This document shows, piece by piece, positions 35,301 through 50,923 of a stretch of 64,000 nt of DNA. Positions within the stretch are counted from its first letter, which is position 1. The number at the start of each line of letters is the position of its first letter. Origin of the DNA: Xiphias gladius (Eukaryota; Chordata; Actinopteri; Istiophoriformes; Xiphiidae). The stretch spans positions 9,372,001 through 9,436,000 of the forward strand of contig NC_053420.1 in NCBI RefSeq assembly GCF_016859285.1, read 5' to 3'. A model generated the notes under the pieces. It ran no database searches and was not told the origin of the DNA. It saw only the letters and a list, made by a program, of their open reading frames with translations. The translations under genes were made by a program, and so were the position numbers.

Positions 35301-37918
35301 ATCAGCAGCCAAGATCACTTCTGCGTAGACTCTTTGTATATACAGTAGAAGCTGTCTCGGCCCATTATATTTTCCAGAGCTAACCCAGACACTCTGCTTT
35401 GAAGTGGTCTAACCCCTCGCTCCCAGCTCCCTTCAGCGCAGCAGTTTGATTCGCCTCGTCTTCACCTCCCTTTTTCGTTCAACAGCAGCAAAACAACAGC
35501 TTGCATTCCCCCCATGTGGATTAATTAAATTGCTGCAGTGGTTGCCGTCTGTGTCACTGATTAGGCCCTCAGCACGGACCTCAGGGAACCGGCCCGGTGT
35601 ATAGTTACAGTCTAAAGGGCTCAGTAGTGAGGCCTGGGAGCAGGGGAGCAGACCAGGGCGGTGACGACATCCAGACTCACAGAGGGTTAGGATGGTGGTG
35701 GTGGGGGGGTTGTAGTCTAATTGTGCAGCAGTCAGACCCCCGAAAATTTGATTTGCCTTTTTACCAGACAGATGGCATCTGTTTCACTGCTTTATCCTGC
35801 AGGAACATGAAAGCACAAAGTCGGAGAAAACTGGAAGTAACACTAATGTTTTTAGAAGAGTAAAGCGGAAGCCTCGTCTCTCAATAGACCCGCCAGCTCC
35901 ATCGGCTTTAATTCAGTTTTGAGAGTCTGCCCGTGCCTCTGAGAGACGTGTAGATGGGCAGGACTCCCAGTAATTTGCAGCTCGCCTGCAGCAGGACAGA
36001 GTCCAGGGTCTAGTTCTGTTCGACACACCGACAGCGAAAGACAGATGGCCGCTGCAGGTATTTATTTTCACAGGTGTCAGTCGGTGGACTGTCTCGACAA
36101 GCAATGGTCCATCTTATTTTTCTGGGTTTTGACATCAATCCTAATCTGACAGACTCACTGTGCTAATTTATCAAGTGAAGACAAAATAACCAAAACAAAA
36201 AAAAACCCTAAAAAACGACGAGATTTTTTTTTAAACGTGATCAAAGAAGCAATAAACCAAACATCAAAAAAGTGGCGGGGGCTTGTGTTAGAGACTTGAC
36301 TTTCTTCTTCTTTTTCCTTTCATCTCAACTCAAATCTTTAAAATTCTTAAGTGGCTGCACTGAAGGAGTAGGTGGATAATCAGCGTTTCAGAGCCTTTAG
36401 GCTAATAAAGACGTTTCCACCTACACTTCTTCTGGTAGTCGGTCACAACAGGGGTCCTTTTAGAAATTCTGCTTCAAGGGACACGAAAGCAGTTGGATCA
36501 TGCTGCCATCCTTAGTTGAAGCTGCGAACTGCAGCCATGTGACCGAGCACTAACAAACCACGATTGGATCCGTGCCTTCCAGTCTACTGAGGCTGTAAAT
36601 TGTTATATCAGGAACATTACAGAGTTAGATGATCAATTTCCTGATGTACTTCCACAGAGTAACACAATTTAAGGCACTAATCTATTTGCCTTTGTCTCTT
36701 TTCAGCTGTGTACATCCTTCTTGGCGCAGGGGGGTTGATGATGATCGTCGGGTTCTTCGGTTGTTTCGGGGCCGTACGTGAGTCTCAGTGTCTTCTTGCA
36801 TCGGTGGGTGAAGGTGCTCAAAAGTGCTGCCTCTCGTGGCGCTATTCATGCACTGTGTACTGATGTTCCTTTTCTGGCATTTCAAAGACACACGTAACAC
36901 AAGCCAGCAGATCTTTTTCTATTAAATATACCGCCCTTCCCAGAAGGCAATATTGAACCTCTTCTCTGTTCTGCAGTTCTTCGCTTGCCTTCTGATAATC
37001 TTTGGCGCGGAGATTGCCGCGGGCGTCTTTGGATTCATAAACAAGGAGCAGGTACGGACTTAAGCAACTCGTTTTTATTCAGTCAGATTGTAATACGTCT
37101 TCAAAACCACAAGTAAATGATTTATTATTATCTCTTCTCAATAAAAGATTGTTGAGGAAGTCCAAAAGTTTTACAGTAGCTCCATTGCTGACGCCGCCAA
37201 TTCAAACAGCACTGCAATCGCGGTCATTTACCACAGGACCGTGAGTAAAACTTGCCCTGTGTTCAGTAACCTCCCTCAAATAACTCTCACAGTTAATGCC
37301 CCGGTATCACAATTTCCCTCTCTCTACTTTTTGCGTTTGCAGTTGAACTGTTGTGGAGGATCCACATCAGACTTGTCTAATGAGCTGTGTGCAGACACGC
37401 CCCGTGACACCCAGGTAAACCCTCACGCCTGCTGGGGCGCCGTATACACACACGGTGGCAGTATAGCGCTCTCTCGGGATTACAAGATTGGCTGCAATGT
37501 GGCGTTTTTTTTAATCACACGTGTACCACTGAATAATTCACAGCGGGATTGTGTGCAGTATGATCAACATGAATGGTTTATTGATTGCTTTCAGGACTGT
37601 CTGTCTGCAATAACAGACTTCTTCAATGAAAAGCTGCATATCATTGGATACATTGGGATTGGTATTGCCGGTGTTATGGTGAGAATTTACAAGATCTTGA
37701 AATTGAACTTCATAAAACAGAAACAATTGTTTCAGTTTTTGACCATTTTTCTCTGTTTATCCTCAAGTTGCACTGGTTTGTGGTACTTGATACAACCCTA
37801 CATGAAGTACCATAATTACTTTAACATGTGCCAAAAATGTGTGTGATTTCAGATCATAGGGATGATCTTCAGTATGGTGCTGTGTTGTGCCATCAGGAAC
37901 AGCAGGGAGGTCATATAG
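29325..37918 (+). CDS. tspan2: Tetraspanin-2
   Basis: Four-pass membrane scaffold of tetraspanin-enriched microdomains; in mammals it is prominent in oligodendrocytes. Eight coding exons: 29325-29393, 32491-32593, 36706-36803, 36977-37051, 37148-37240, 37343-37414, 37595-37678 and 37853-37918. All have AG/GT borders and consistent phase, 219 residues in total against 221 in human. The N-terminus has the family pattern [20 protein letters not shown]2 and TM3 are in exons 3-4 ([14 protein letters not shown] lies between them). The large extracellular loop carries the CCG motif (NCCGG, exon 6) and two more Cys (ELCAD and DCL), the four-Cys pattern, plus an NST sequon in exon 5. TM4 ends in [11 protein letters not shown], nearly identical to the human C-terminus. 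The first exon lies in a CpG-rich promoter. The introns of 3.1 and 4.1 kb after exons 1 and 2 hold most of the gene's length. Confidence 0.95.
30240..30590 (+). repeat. Dispersed repeat in tspan2 intron 1
   Basis: ACCGCATTGGGTTAGCGTGGTCTCG, GGTAACCCACTAAA, TGACCCCTTGCCCTCAGGC and TTGCAACTCCCAGGTGGGGAACCACTG are in an order that I recognise from teleost repeats. Confidence 0.5.
30772..31060 (+). repeat. Dispersed repeat, CTGCAACTAA family, in tspan2 intron 1
   Basis: TAGGCTGCAACTAAGTGATTATTCTGCCAATTATTTCC is at the left end. CAACAGTCCAACACCGAAAG and the TTTCAGCTCATC block follow, as in the other copies. Confidence 0.65.
33009..33027. repeat. Poly-A tract in tspan2 intron 2
   Basis: About 20 consecutive A, read directly. 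Confidence 0.85.
33745..33769. repeat. (CT)n microsatellite in tspan2 intron 2
   Basis: About 12 CT units, continuing as imperfect CT-rich sequence to about 33.80 kb. Confidence 0.9.
34048..34180 (+). repeat. Dispersed repeat, paste family, in tspan2 intron 2
   Basis: GAGTACTTAGATTTTTTTT and TTATACTTCTACTCCTCCACATTTCAGAGGCAAATATTCTCACC match the left half of the copy at 45.67 kb. Confidence 0.6.
34340..34560 (+). repeat. Dispersed repeat 'GCTAAGCTACGCTAACCGGC' in tspan2 intron 2
   Basis: ACAGAGCTAGGCTAACTGCTTCC, ACGCTAAGCTACGCTAACCGGCTG, ATGAGGGTGGCATCGGTCTCATCTAACTCTC and GCGGAACTGTCCCTTTGAG are in the order of a very common percomorph repeat. Confidence 0.75.
34675..34815 (+). repeat. Dispersed repeat, paste family fragment
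   Basis: AATAATCCAATCATTTATAATG, then GATACTTCTACTTTA and AATACTTATGTACTTTTCCTGATGCAGTATTTCT, as in the middle to right part of the family. Confidence 0.55.
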
Positions 37919-38876
37919 ATGGTGAGTTGACCCCCATCCACCCCCGACCCCCATCCACCCCCGCCGGCCCGACCACTACAAGCTCACTGAACCCACCAAA
38001 GTCACTTTTCAATGTCATTTCCCATAGTCCAGACTGATCTGGTGGGCGAGTACAATACATCCCACTTTTCCCAGCCATCCACGGGCCACATTCAACACGA
38101 CACGCTGGATCGCCATCTTCACAACTTCTCCTCGACTCCACCAGCACTCCAACACTGATTTGTCTCTCTGCCCTCCTCCACAACACCTGCTCCACTTCTG
38201 GCACGACTCTGTGACATTCCCTGGTTCTAACATCCTTTTGTTACACTGCTGCCGCCGCCGCGCTGTAGCCACGGCGCGGCACTCGAAGCCTTCTTTGACA
38301 CAGGAATGTTGTGACTGAGGAGTATATGCTGTAACTATGGACACCTATTTTATGCATCTGCTGTTAACATTATTTATTCTGTAACCTTTGTAGCCCCTTT
38401 TTATGTAATTTAAATGCCTAATGCCAATCATACTTTGTGCGCTTACGTGTTTTGAGGACTAGCCTACCTTTGCGGAGTACATTTCCATAATGTGCCTATC
38501 TAGTCACACATACAAGCCTCCAGCTACTGTACCATTTACCTATTCCTTGTGATCTCTGACGACGTACATGAAGACTGTGCTTGCTCCCTGCCACCACTCC
38601 AAAGTATTGCTACTTTCAAGCACAATAGAAGTGTAGACGTGATATCAACCCAAAGGGTTAGAAAGGTCGGATGATAAATTGACGCTCTGTAAATTTCCGA
38701 ACTCGTGTAAAAGGCAATGAGCAACAGCACGACCTGAGCTCCTCTGGAGCACGTGTGATTTGTAACAAGTGATCTAGTTTGCGTTTTGTGTGAATTATTG
38801 TGGACGCTAATCTTGTTGGTGTGCCAATAAGATGTGAATTATAGAATAATATAGCAAATGTCATACTGTTAAACAT

Positions 38877-38882
38877 AATAAA
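38877..38882 (+). terminator. tspan2: tspan2 polyadenylation signal
   Basis: AATAAA about 960 bases after the tspan2 stop codon. It defines a 3' UTR of about 1 kb. The next gene (slc25a22) is convergent, with its stop codon 1.9 kb further on. Confidence 0.6.
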
Positions 38883-38904
38883 ATAATATATATACTGGGT
38901 GCTT

Positions 38905-40790
38905 TCATTGATATGTTTGACCGTTTTCTGTTTCCTGCCTCTGAAGTGTGAGCTTTTTTTGTAACGAGGCAGCAGACGGCAGAGGAGTGGTTTCATGAAT
39001 GTAAATTTTGTGGTTGGTGAGGTTCCTGAACACGTCAGCGCTCTGTGTAGGCCTACTGACAAGAAATGGCAGCCGCGTATAGAATGGCAGCACAATGCCG
39101 CGACCAGAGGGAAGCAGTGCTAGCAACTGCAGGAAACTCAATCCCAAATGAAACAGTTAGATACAGACCATGCGGTCAGAAAGGGCCCAGTAACTCAGGG
39201 TTGTTTAAACAATATGGCACCGGTTTGACAAGTGGAGTTTGTGTTGATATATTGAAGAAGTGTCTTCTGTTAAAGGTCAAGAATGAACCTTTAGAGGGTA
39301 AATATTACATTGACTTCAGTATCTTTATACAATTCTCCAACTGTAATTTCTACATATTTATTTACCGTCATCAAATTTTTTACATTGTTTACTAAACATA
39401 TAAGGCATAATGCTGACTGATGGCATGGTCCTTTGTCATTTCTTTTCCAATACGCATTAAATGTTTCGGGATACTGCCAGCTGTGGGGGCTCCACTGTCA
39501 TTAGCTTAACTGCAGTTTAAAGTTTAAGCAAAGTGTCTGACAAAGCAACATAAGTGTTCATATATGTAATATGGTTCACAATGTGTAAATATCAGTTATG
39601 ACCCCCTCTGTAGTTGTTTAATAAATAAAAAGCTTCATGCAGCATTAGTTCTTTTGTCTATCCCCTTCATGTAAACTGATAATGGTTTCCCTACATTTGT
39701 GAAGCCCGTTAGGCCACTCATTCAATGAATCAACACAGAATGAGTGCATTGCAAATTTTTATGCATATATACACAGTATGTACAAAAAAAGACATCACAA
39801 ACACGTAAAGTACGGTAACAGTCATTTTTCACATGATCAGTGACAGTAATAATGCTCCATCTTCAGAGATCTGCTCTGTTAAGGCATAAACCAAAATTTA
39901 CCTTTTGAGTAAAATGGTAGGTATGCGTATGCAAATCTCTAAACTGAGGTTGTGTGGACAAACACATGCATACTTAATGTGCATGAAGGTATCTCAAGTT
40001 TTTGCAGATAATACGATATGACGAGTGGTTCACAGACTACTAAACAACAGTAGGGTTAATATCAAGTATACAACAAGATGCTGCTAATGGTTTGTCAAAC
40101 CGTATGGTCCCATGTCAGTTGGAAGGCTCATGATCAGTCAAATTTAACATGTACACTCACAGTTATTGCATGAAATGTATGTTAAAAAAGGAAAAAAAAA
40201 AAAAAAAAAAAAATTGGACCCCATTGTTTCCCCCCCAATTTGAAGCCATTGTTCTAATACTTTGTTCCAGTTCTATAACATGAGACAGCAACGGAAAAGG
40301 AAGAAAAACATACAAACAAAGTACTTCAAGCTATTTTGTTCAGCCATTCAAAATAAAACTAGCTCACACATACAATATAATATGAAAAGTGATAACATGG
40401 AAGAAAATACAAAAACATGTCTGTCTCTTTGATGGAGTGAGCTCCCCTCCCTCACAGAGGGAAACAGAACAGGACCGTCTCAGGACAAAGAAAGAATAAC
40501 ACTGCAATTCTTGAGTCCCTCAACATAGTAAGGCTAACACATTGATCAAACATTGGCCACAGCCCACTGAATAAGTCATAAAAGTGTTTAAGTGCAACAC
40601 AGCTGTCAGACCATACAGAGGATGAAATCACAGGTCTTTACACACTGAAGCCTTTCTGACTTTGTCAAACAAGACTTGTGTACATTTTTTTTTCTCTTTT
40701 TTTTTTTGCTGTAAACTGTTGGTATGTAGCTGCCACTTGTTCTTCATTCATATTCGGAGGGTTCATTGCATAGCCAGAAAACTGATTCAG
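38905..40790. other. Intergenic or 3' UTR region between convergent tspan2 and slc25a22
   Basis: No supported coding exon. The right part probably includes the slc25a22 3' UTR, but I see no clear minus-strand AATAAA. There is a poly-A run at about 40191-40213. An open frame of 109 codons at 39066-39395 has no splice or homology support. Confidence 0.45.
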
Positions 40791-40792
40791 TC

Positions 40793-44302
<3,510 letters not shown>

Positions 44303-45110
44303 ATTGACTTTCCAATAAGTGACGATAAGTAAAGAAGATGTGGAAACGAAGTGATATAGATCCGAGTTGTCCTTCAGTCAGATTAATGAACGGAGTCCTA
44401 GAGAGGGAGATAATGGCAGACGTCAGTTACTCGGAATATATGGGCAGGGTATATGTACACTACAGAGGCTTAGGCTTATCTAGGTACCTCAGAGTCATGA
44501 GACCATGATGTGGCAGCTCTGCTACTTGCAATTTGAGTAGTACAACCCGTGGGCGTGTCCTAGTTCACATACCGGAGCACCATACATGGGCATTACCGCC
44601 TTTCATACATTCTTGGTATTGATGTAGGGTGTAATTTCCAAATAGTTACCGGTCTCATGTACGTTTGTAAAGTAGATTTTAGGGAGGGTAAAGTCAATGC
44701 AAACCAACGAGACAGAGCTTCGGGTCCTTCTATACGTGAAAATAAAAGGTTCTGCATTGATACATTAAGTATCTTCCATTGTAGTAAAGGAAGCCTTTAG
44801 AAATAACGAGCATAATCTCTGTGAAGCGTTGTGTCAAAACAGTTAAGAGCCGCCGCTTTTAATTCCGTACAGAACGCTCGGCTCGGTGGGTTAGCAGGCC
44901 CCGTTAGCGGAGATACCCATTCAGGAGAATACCGCTCCTAAAAGCGAACAAGCTGGCTACCGAAAGAAACTTCATGACGCTAAAACAAATGCTAAGTTAT
45001 TTAAATATAAATAACAGCCTTTAACTTACCAAATATTATCTTGGGAGTAATTCTTTCAGATTGCTTCGAGACGTTAATTTCTGTTAGCGTCCGTTAATAT
45101 AGCTGTAAGT
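44303..45110 (-). promoter_or_regulatory. slc25a22: 5' UTR exons and promoter region of slc25a22
   Basis: The exon with the start codon appears to extend upstream to an acceptor (CCCTCTCTAG/GACTCC) near 44396. A noncoding first exon ends at a clean donor (ATATTTG/GTAAGTTA) at 45030 and probably begins near 45.1 kb. Sequence upstream of 45.1 kb is CpG-richer than its surroundings. No TATA box is obvious. Confidence 0.5.
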
Positions 45111-45667
45111 GGAGAGACAGGAAATTTCCACTGCGTTTTAACCGGGGGGATGGCACTGGCACACAAAAGGTCCCCGTTACCGGCGAATTAGAACAAACTA
45201 CCACGTAGCTCATTTGCATACCGGGATTTGATTGGCTACGTTTGTCATTCCCCTTCTTTCATTGCAGGATAGACGGATCAATCACCCTTCTCCACCAATC
45301 ATACAGCTACAAAGATAGCGAAGGGGGTTAGGATGAGAGAAAACCATTGTTCGACGAGCACTTCGTTCAACCGTATTGGTTAAAAGTTAAACTAAATGGA
45401 CGCTAGTGTTTAAGGTTAGACATTTAAACTAGGTTTTTAGAGATCAGAGATACGTCTAAATTCGGCGAAGGGGTCAAGACACCGTATCCCAAAAGGATCC
45501 TAAGGCTTAATATGATCTTGGTCCCATTGTAAGCTCTGAGAGCTAAGACCGCCATGGCATTAAGAATGCTCTGGCAGACTCGCTGGCCCCAACGGTGGAC
45601 TGACATCATCCCATTGTATTGTATTCTAGTCTTTTCCACTCTACTCAGGTGCTTTATAAGTGGGTCC

Positions 45668-46170
45668 CAGTGGTGGACAGTAACAAAATACATTGCAAAA
45701 TACAGTACTGTACTTAAGTCAATTTTGGAGGTACCTGCACTCGACGTGAGTGCTTGCATTATGCTACTCTGTACTTCTACTCAGCTACATTTGAGAGAGA
45801 AATATTATACTTTTTACTCCATTTCATTGACCTGACAGCTGTAGTTGCTAGTTACTTTACAGATTAAGATTTTACAAAACATATCGGTTTATAGAATATG
45901 ATACATTGTTAAAACTCGTTGTTAGCTCCGATGTGACCTGCTACATTAATATGCTACTTATGGGTTAATGCATAGGCAATATAATATCTATAACATATGT
46001 AGCTCTGATAGGGGCTGTTTTACTGTATTAGGAGCACTTTTACTTTTGATACTAAAATTAATTCCAGAGTAAGATTTTAAAAGCAGGACTTTTACTTGAA
46101 ATGCAGTATTTTTAAATTGTGTTATTGCTACTTTTATTTAAGAAAAGTATCTGAGTACTTCTTCCAACAC
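45668..46170 (+). repeat. Dispersed repeat, paste family, near full length
   Basis: It runs from CAGTGGTGGACAGTAACAAAATACATT, through GTACTTCTACTCAGCTACATTTGAGAG and CTGACAGCTGTAGTTGCTAGTTACTTT, to GCAGGACTTTTACTTGAAATGCAGTA and GTATCTGAGTACTTCTTCCA. It is the longest of five copies in the window. Confidence 0.8.
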
Positions 46171-46199
46171 AACACCTGCATGCTATCCTTCAGCAGGAT

Positions 46200-46410
46200 A
46201 AATGGGGGCGGGTTATTTGATGAGATTCACCCCTCCCTCATTACCCATTGTTAAGTTGCCCTTGAGCAAGTCACTTCTTATTTCAAACTGCTGGATCTGT
46301 TGGGCAGGTATTCACTAGTGTGCTTTTGTGCCACTGTGTGAATATGAAGCAGGATTTCACTGAAAGGGAGACTTCATGCTCACTGAATCCACCTTAGATG
46401 AATAAAGGTA
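46200..46410 (+). mobile_element. SINE-like element (tail part)
   Basis: TTAAGTTGCCCTTGAGCAAGTCACTTCTTATT resembles the 'CCTTGGGCAAGACACTGAA' block of percomorph tRNA SINEs, followed by GTGTGAATATGAAGCAGG and TTAGATGAATAAAGGTAAA. The tRNA-like head is not recognisable. Confidence 0.45.
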
Positions 46411-46914
46411 AAACGATCTATTTTTGTGGTAAGGCTTTGCCTATGTCTTATCTAGGGTGACTCAGGAACAAAAGATAGCCTACTGAATTACTCAAGTAGA
46501 TTTTTCTTGGGTTTAGTCAGACCATCTGGTAAGTTCTACTCAAAGTGAACCAATTGCAGATGTTCACAGTACCTAGTAATAGCTGCATAATATGAGAACT
46601 TACAGGGTGGATGCCAAAGACAAGAGGGCTCTTGTTGGCGGTAACTGGTTTATCTGAGGTATGAGTTTCAAAGGTGCAGACACATTCCAAGGCATTAGGA
46701 GCTTGTCTTTTACTGCCGATGCATAACTGAAGCTGAAAACTTGTGTAACAGTGGGTGCAGGAGACTGTTACAAAACAGGAATCTACAGCCATGCTGGCTG
46801 CTCTGTTAGGATCTCCTTAGGCCAGTGGTTCTCAGTTTTTTTTCTGGCCTTCTCCTCCTTCAGAAGCCTGAAAAAATTCCTCCAGCGGGGGGCCAGCTGG
46901 GGGCACTACGTAAA

Positions 46915-47190
46915 AAGTCAGGGGATCACCAAAATCATCAGAACACATTGTCTTGCGCCATGGATATCTTGTACAAAATTTCATGGCAATCCATCCGATA
47001 GTTGTAAAGGCAGGTCACTAAAAACCAAAAATGTCTACCTGCTGGTGGTGCAAAAGGAAAAGTTAGGGGAATCATCGCAGTCAGTAGTTGATGAGATATC
47101 TCAGTCTAAACCGAAGTGGTGGACGGATCAACCAAATGGCCGACCGACACTGGCATCCCTAGAGCCATGCTACTAGCATAGCTAAAAAAA
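46915..47190 (+). repeat. Dispersed repeat 'CATGGCAATCCATCCGATAGTTGT'
   Basis: AATTTCATGGCAATCCATCCGATAGTTG, then GAGATATCTCAGTCTAAACCGAAGTGGTGGACGG, CCGACCGACACTGGCATCCCTAGAGCCATGCTACTAGCATAGC. I recognise this as a very common percomorph repeat. Confidence 0.75.
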
Positions 47191-47604
47191 ATTCTCACAT
47201 TTTTTCTAGCTGAATAAACACAACACAAACAAAACTGTATGGTTTGTCTGAATGAAAGAGTGTTCGGTATGTGCACCACATAGCTGGTTCTCTTGAAGTG
47301 CTGATGGAAGCAAATTCCATTTCATCCACTGCTTTATCCATTAGGGTATTAGGGTTTTCAAAACACCTCTACAAAGGGAATTTCGGTTGGGCAATTCAAA
47401 CCATTGTGTCATATCAGTCCATTGATTTTAGAGTCATATCAGGTCAACTGTTAATATAAAGCATACAGCATAAATAACCCTCCAGTTATGTGGATATACA
47501 CGTAGAGCCATTCTTGACCATATCAATAATTTGTAATCAGAACGTGTTTTTGAAAAGTCATGACCTAACAAAAACCTATATTATATATTGTATATAAATA
47601 TATA

Positions 47605-47850
47605 TTATGCTTCCTAGGCGCCTTCCATTGGAAGTTGTCTTGGCACATCCAACTGGCAGGAGACTCCACGGTAGACCAACAAAATGCTGGAGAGACTATA
47701 TACTGTATATCATCTGGCCTAGGAACGTCTTGGGATACCCCAGGAGGAGGTGGACAATGTTGCTGGGGAGAGGGAAACCTGGACTACCTTACTCAACCTG
47801 CTTCCACCACGACCCGACCCCGGATAAGTGGCAGAAAATGGATGGAACTA
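47605..47850 (+). mobile_element. LINE-like 3' end fragment
   Basis: GGCGCCTTCCATTGGAAGTTGTCTTGGCACATCCAACTGGCAGGAGACTCC is followed by GGAGAGACTATATACTG, ATCTGGCCTAGGAACGTC, GGAATG-like CCCAGGAGGAGGTGGACAATGTTGCTGGGGAGAGG, and GGATAAGTGGCAGAAAATGGATGG. Teleost genomes carry many such tails, which encode the end of a reverse-transcriptase frame (RGRPRxRWRDYI-like residues are visible). The frame is broken by shifts, so it is a dead 5'-truncated copy. Family not assigned. Confidence 0.6.
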
Positions 47851-49518
47851 TATTTACCTACCAAATTGTTCTATATTGCATACATGCACCTATCAGCCAC
47901 AACATTAAAACCATTCAAGTGAATGAGAAAATGGTATATATACACCATTCAGCGACAACAAAACTAGTAACTGGTTTTAGTAGTAAAAATACTCTTACCT
48001 ACTAATTACAATGAAGGTTTGATCAAGAATAAAACAAATTGTCTAATAAAAGTAACCCGATTTTAACCATTTAATGCATATAGGTCAAAGGAAAGAAGCA
48101 GTGCAGTATTTCGTGCACTCAGAGGATAAAGTCATAGGCAATGGACTACAAATCCCCTAATGGACTTAATACTCCGTCATTCCGTCAGCTGACGGTTTGC
48201 AAGGGTTAAATAAAGTGTCAGATTGTCAGAAGTTGTGCAAGCTTCCTCAAGGCTATAGTGGCTAAGAAAACAAGTTTCCTAGTGTCAGCATTTTATGAAC
48301 TGGTTTTCCATCCATGTGTCCCCTTACACAATTAACTGGGCCACATCTAGCTTCTTCCACTTCTGCCCTCAAAACACACCTTGCCCCAAGGTGGAGTCAA
48401 AGCTAATAATTTTATGAATTATGTCAGGCATCAGTGGTATGCAGGCCTTTTGATATGGGGAGTAATGCAGTTGGTGATCACTCCTTTTGACTTGTGAAAG
48501 TGAGACCTTCTCTCTCTGTCAGAGGAAATTTCTCCTTGGCCATAAATACCTTTAAATCTATGATACAATATGCTGGCCTTTAGGTCACCATGTTTGTATT
48601 CTACTTTGTATTTCACGCTATTCTGATCAAAAATGCGATACACCGTCAGAGCCGCAGAGCCAACAAATAAGACAAATAAGGCTCAGTTACATCCAACAAC
48701 TGTCTAAACCTAACAAAGTAGTTTTTTCATAAACAATGAGACACTTTGATTAGAAAACTGTCACTAACAGGACACTATAATATACAGAAGTGACATAATA
48801 TAATATTGAGAGGAAAGATCGATGTGACAGAGGTCCACATGATGGACTTACCACACATTCTCCCACTCTGAACTGCTGAGCTATTAATAAGATCCAGCTG
48901 TCCTCCCAAATCCCCTTTGTGAATGGGAAACTACACATAAACTCTACCTGAGATGAGAACAAAATTACTCAACAGCTTATAAACACAATGTAAGTTTGGT
49001 GATTGGTGATTCTTCTGTGTGCATTGTGTCAAATGTTTCTGGTTTGACATTGTCACTGGTAATCCATATAATAATAAGTGGTGTGTCAACAATCATGTGC
49101 TTTCCAGAATGACTGTGGAGGCAAATATAGTATCATGAGGTGACATTGTGGAGCTTCATAGCCTTGTGTTTGTTATGTAGTAAACAGAAAGCTATGGTCC
49201 AGCACAGAATATGATTAAGTCAAGCACAGCTTAGTCTGAGAGCAATTTAGAGACTTCAGCTTTAATTGAGTTGCATTTAGAGTACCCCTTTCAGAGTAAA
49301 CATAATAAGTCTGGGAGTCACACATGTGCGTGTACAAGAGGATAAATAATGAAGCTGTCAGAAATACGCACCAGGATAAACCCTCATTGTAAACTGAGAA
49401 GCAGAGCTGCAGCACAGACACGTTGGGCAACAAAGGCACAATAAAACCAGCTGGTACAATAGATAACAGTAAAGGCAGTACAGATATCACTGTATCCATC
49501 ACAAGCTAGAGGATGATG

Positions 49519-49524
49519 TTTATT
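49519..49524 (-). terminator. tshb: tshb polyadenylation signal
   Basis: AATAAA on the minus strand, about 85 bases past the tshb stop codon. Confidence 0.6.
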
Positions 49525-49609
49525 TTTTCTTAAAAACATTCATGGTTCATGCAGTTCCAGCTCAGTAATTTTAACAAAAACAGACACGATGAGAACAAAA
49601 ACAAAACAA

Positions 49610-50923
49610 TCAGAAAGGGATCATGTAATTGCTCTGGCCAGGGTACGGATAGATACGTCGAACTGGTTTGGTACACTTAGCTCTGTCCACGCTGGCTCTG
49701 TGTGTGCACTCATCGCTGTCAGTCCTGCAGGCACCACAGTGGCAGCTGAGAGCCACAGGGTAGGTGTAGACAGGGTCGGAGTCGAAGGGACAGCCAGGCA
49801 GTATGGCTGTACGGTACTCCACCTTGTCATAGGTGCAGCCTCTCTGGATTAGGAAGCGTGGGCCGAGTATTTCCCGCATGTTGCTGTCCTGCTCATCATA
49901 CAAAAACACAAGCGTAACAGCACATGAATGATCTCGTGATACATTGCCCCTTGAGCTCATTATTTAGTGTGCTTGATTTCAGATGCAGTTGGGAAAAGAT
50001 GTGCCATGATTGTTTAATTTTAATGTGACTTCCTTACCTAATGTCAAACAGTGGATCTTTTAAATAAACGTACCTCGTGTCGTACTTATGTAAGGGTACA
50101 ACAAGTTGCAAGTTGCATAATTGTAATGGATGATGAGCGGGAAAAGGCCTTTTGTAAAATGAAACCGATCTCTTACAGTTGGAACTTAAACACAAAGGTT
50201 TGGTCAGATTTTAGTAACCATTTTCTACATTCTAGATTCTAAATTTATTGAAGACTTCATAATATATTTTGAATGTAAAGACTCTAAAATAAATGTATTT
50301 CAATTTTTTTATTTTGATGGGATTTTTTGAATTTACAAGTGCCATTTTTCTAGAAGATTGCCTAAAGTATGTTTTAATGTTTTCTTTCACGATTTTACAT
50401 GTTTGATAAGCTCCCCAAAATCTAATAAAAAACAGAGAATAAATACGGAATTTAATGTTATCACTTTTTTGATATAACTACCTTACCTTCCGTTTCCAGT
50501 TTAACACTTGATTACACACTTAGATGCTTGGCTATGATAAAAATGGAAAAGTGTTTTGATTGATAATGATTTTTGAAAAAAAAAAAAAAAAAAAAAAGTT
50601 TCAAAGTTGATCCACACCTTCCAGCTAAGTAGAATCAAGAATTTTTAGTGCCCATGGTCTAAACTATAACTTTTCCAATGCCGTTTGATAGTTTTCCTTC
50701 TTTCATCCTGAAGAGGTAACGACAGTCTATTCTTTGGACACAAAGGACTTTTAGTACATACCCTTGAGTAGCAAAATCCCACGCAGATAGTAGTGTTGAT
50801 CGCCACACAGAAGTCACACTGGGGCTTCTCCACGTACAGGGTGAAGTCAGTAGGTAAACACATGGGAACAGTTGGGCTGAACAGCAGGAAAAGGAACCAG
50901 CAGTTGAAAACGGCAGTCTCCAT
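49610..50923 (-). CDS. tshb: Thyroid-stimulating hormone beta subunit
   Basis: Secreted by pituitary thyrotropes, it pairs with the common alpha subunit to drive the thyroid. Two coding exons, 50762-50923 (54 codons) and 49610-49888 (92 codons plus stop), are split at a GTATGT donor and a GAGCAG acceptor. The intron sits next to YSR/D, the conserved position in glycoprotein-hormone beta genes. The product is 146 residues. A signal peptide spans about residues 1-20. The mature chain has the canonical twelve Cys at 22, 36, 39, 47, 51, 72, 87, 103, 105, 108, 115 and 126. An N-glycosylation site NTT is at 43-45, and the CAGYC-type motif appears as CVGFC. ILPGCP and YPVALSCHCGAC are family landmarks. 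INTTIC and the short Tyr/Pro-rich tail fit TSH-beta rather than FSH- or LH-beta, as does its place beside tspan2 and sycp1. Fish may carry a second tshb; this one is probably the ancestral-locus copy. Confidence 0.95.
50576..50597. repeat. Poly-A tract in tshb intron
   Basis: About 22 consecutive A, read directly. Confidence 0.85.

Larger units (their letters stand above)
45110..49515. other. Repeat-rich intergenic region between slc25a22 and tshb
   Basis: No coding exon that I can support. It holds a near full-length paste-family repeat (45.67-46.17 kb), SINE-like sequence (46.2-46.4 kb), a dispersed repeat (46.9-47.2 kb) and a LINE-like 3' end (47.6-47.85 kb). The stretch at 48.0-49.5 kb looks unique but noncoding. 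Confidence 0.5.

Noticed and set aside
39066-39395. 109-codon plus-strand frame downstream of tspan2
   Set aside because: Low-complexity hydrophobic end, no splice sites and no recognisable protein; probably chance.
47607-48005. 132-codon frame that might be a host gene
   Set aside because: It is the decayed end of a LINE-like reverse-transcriptase frame, with shifts between two frames.
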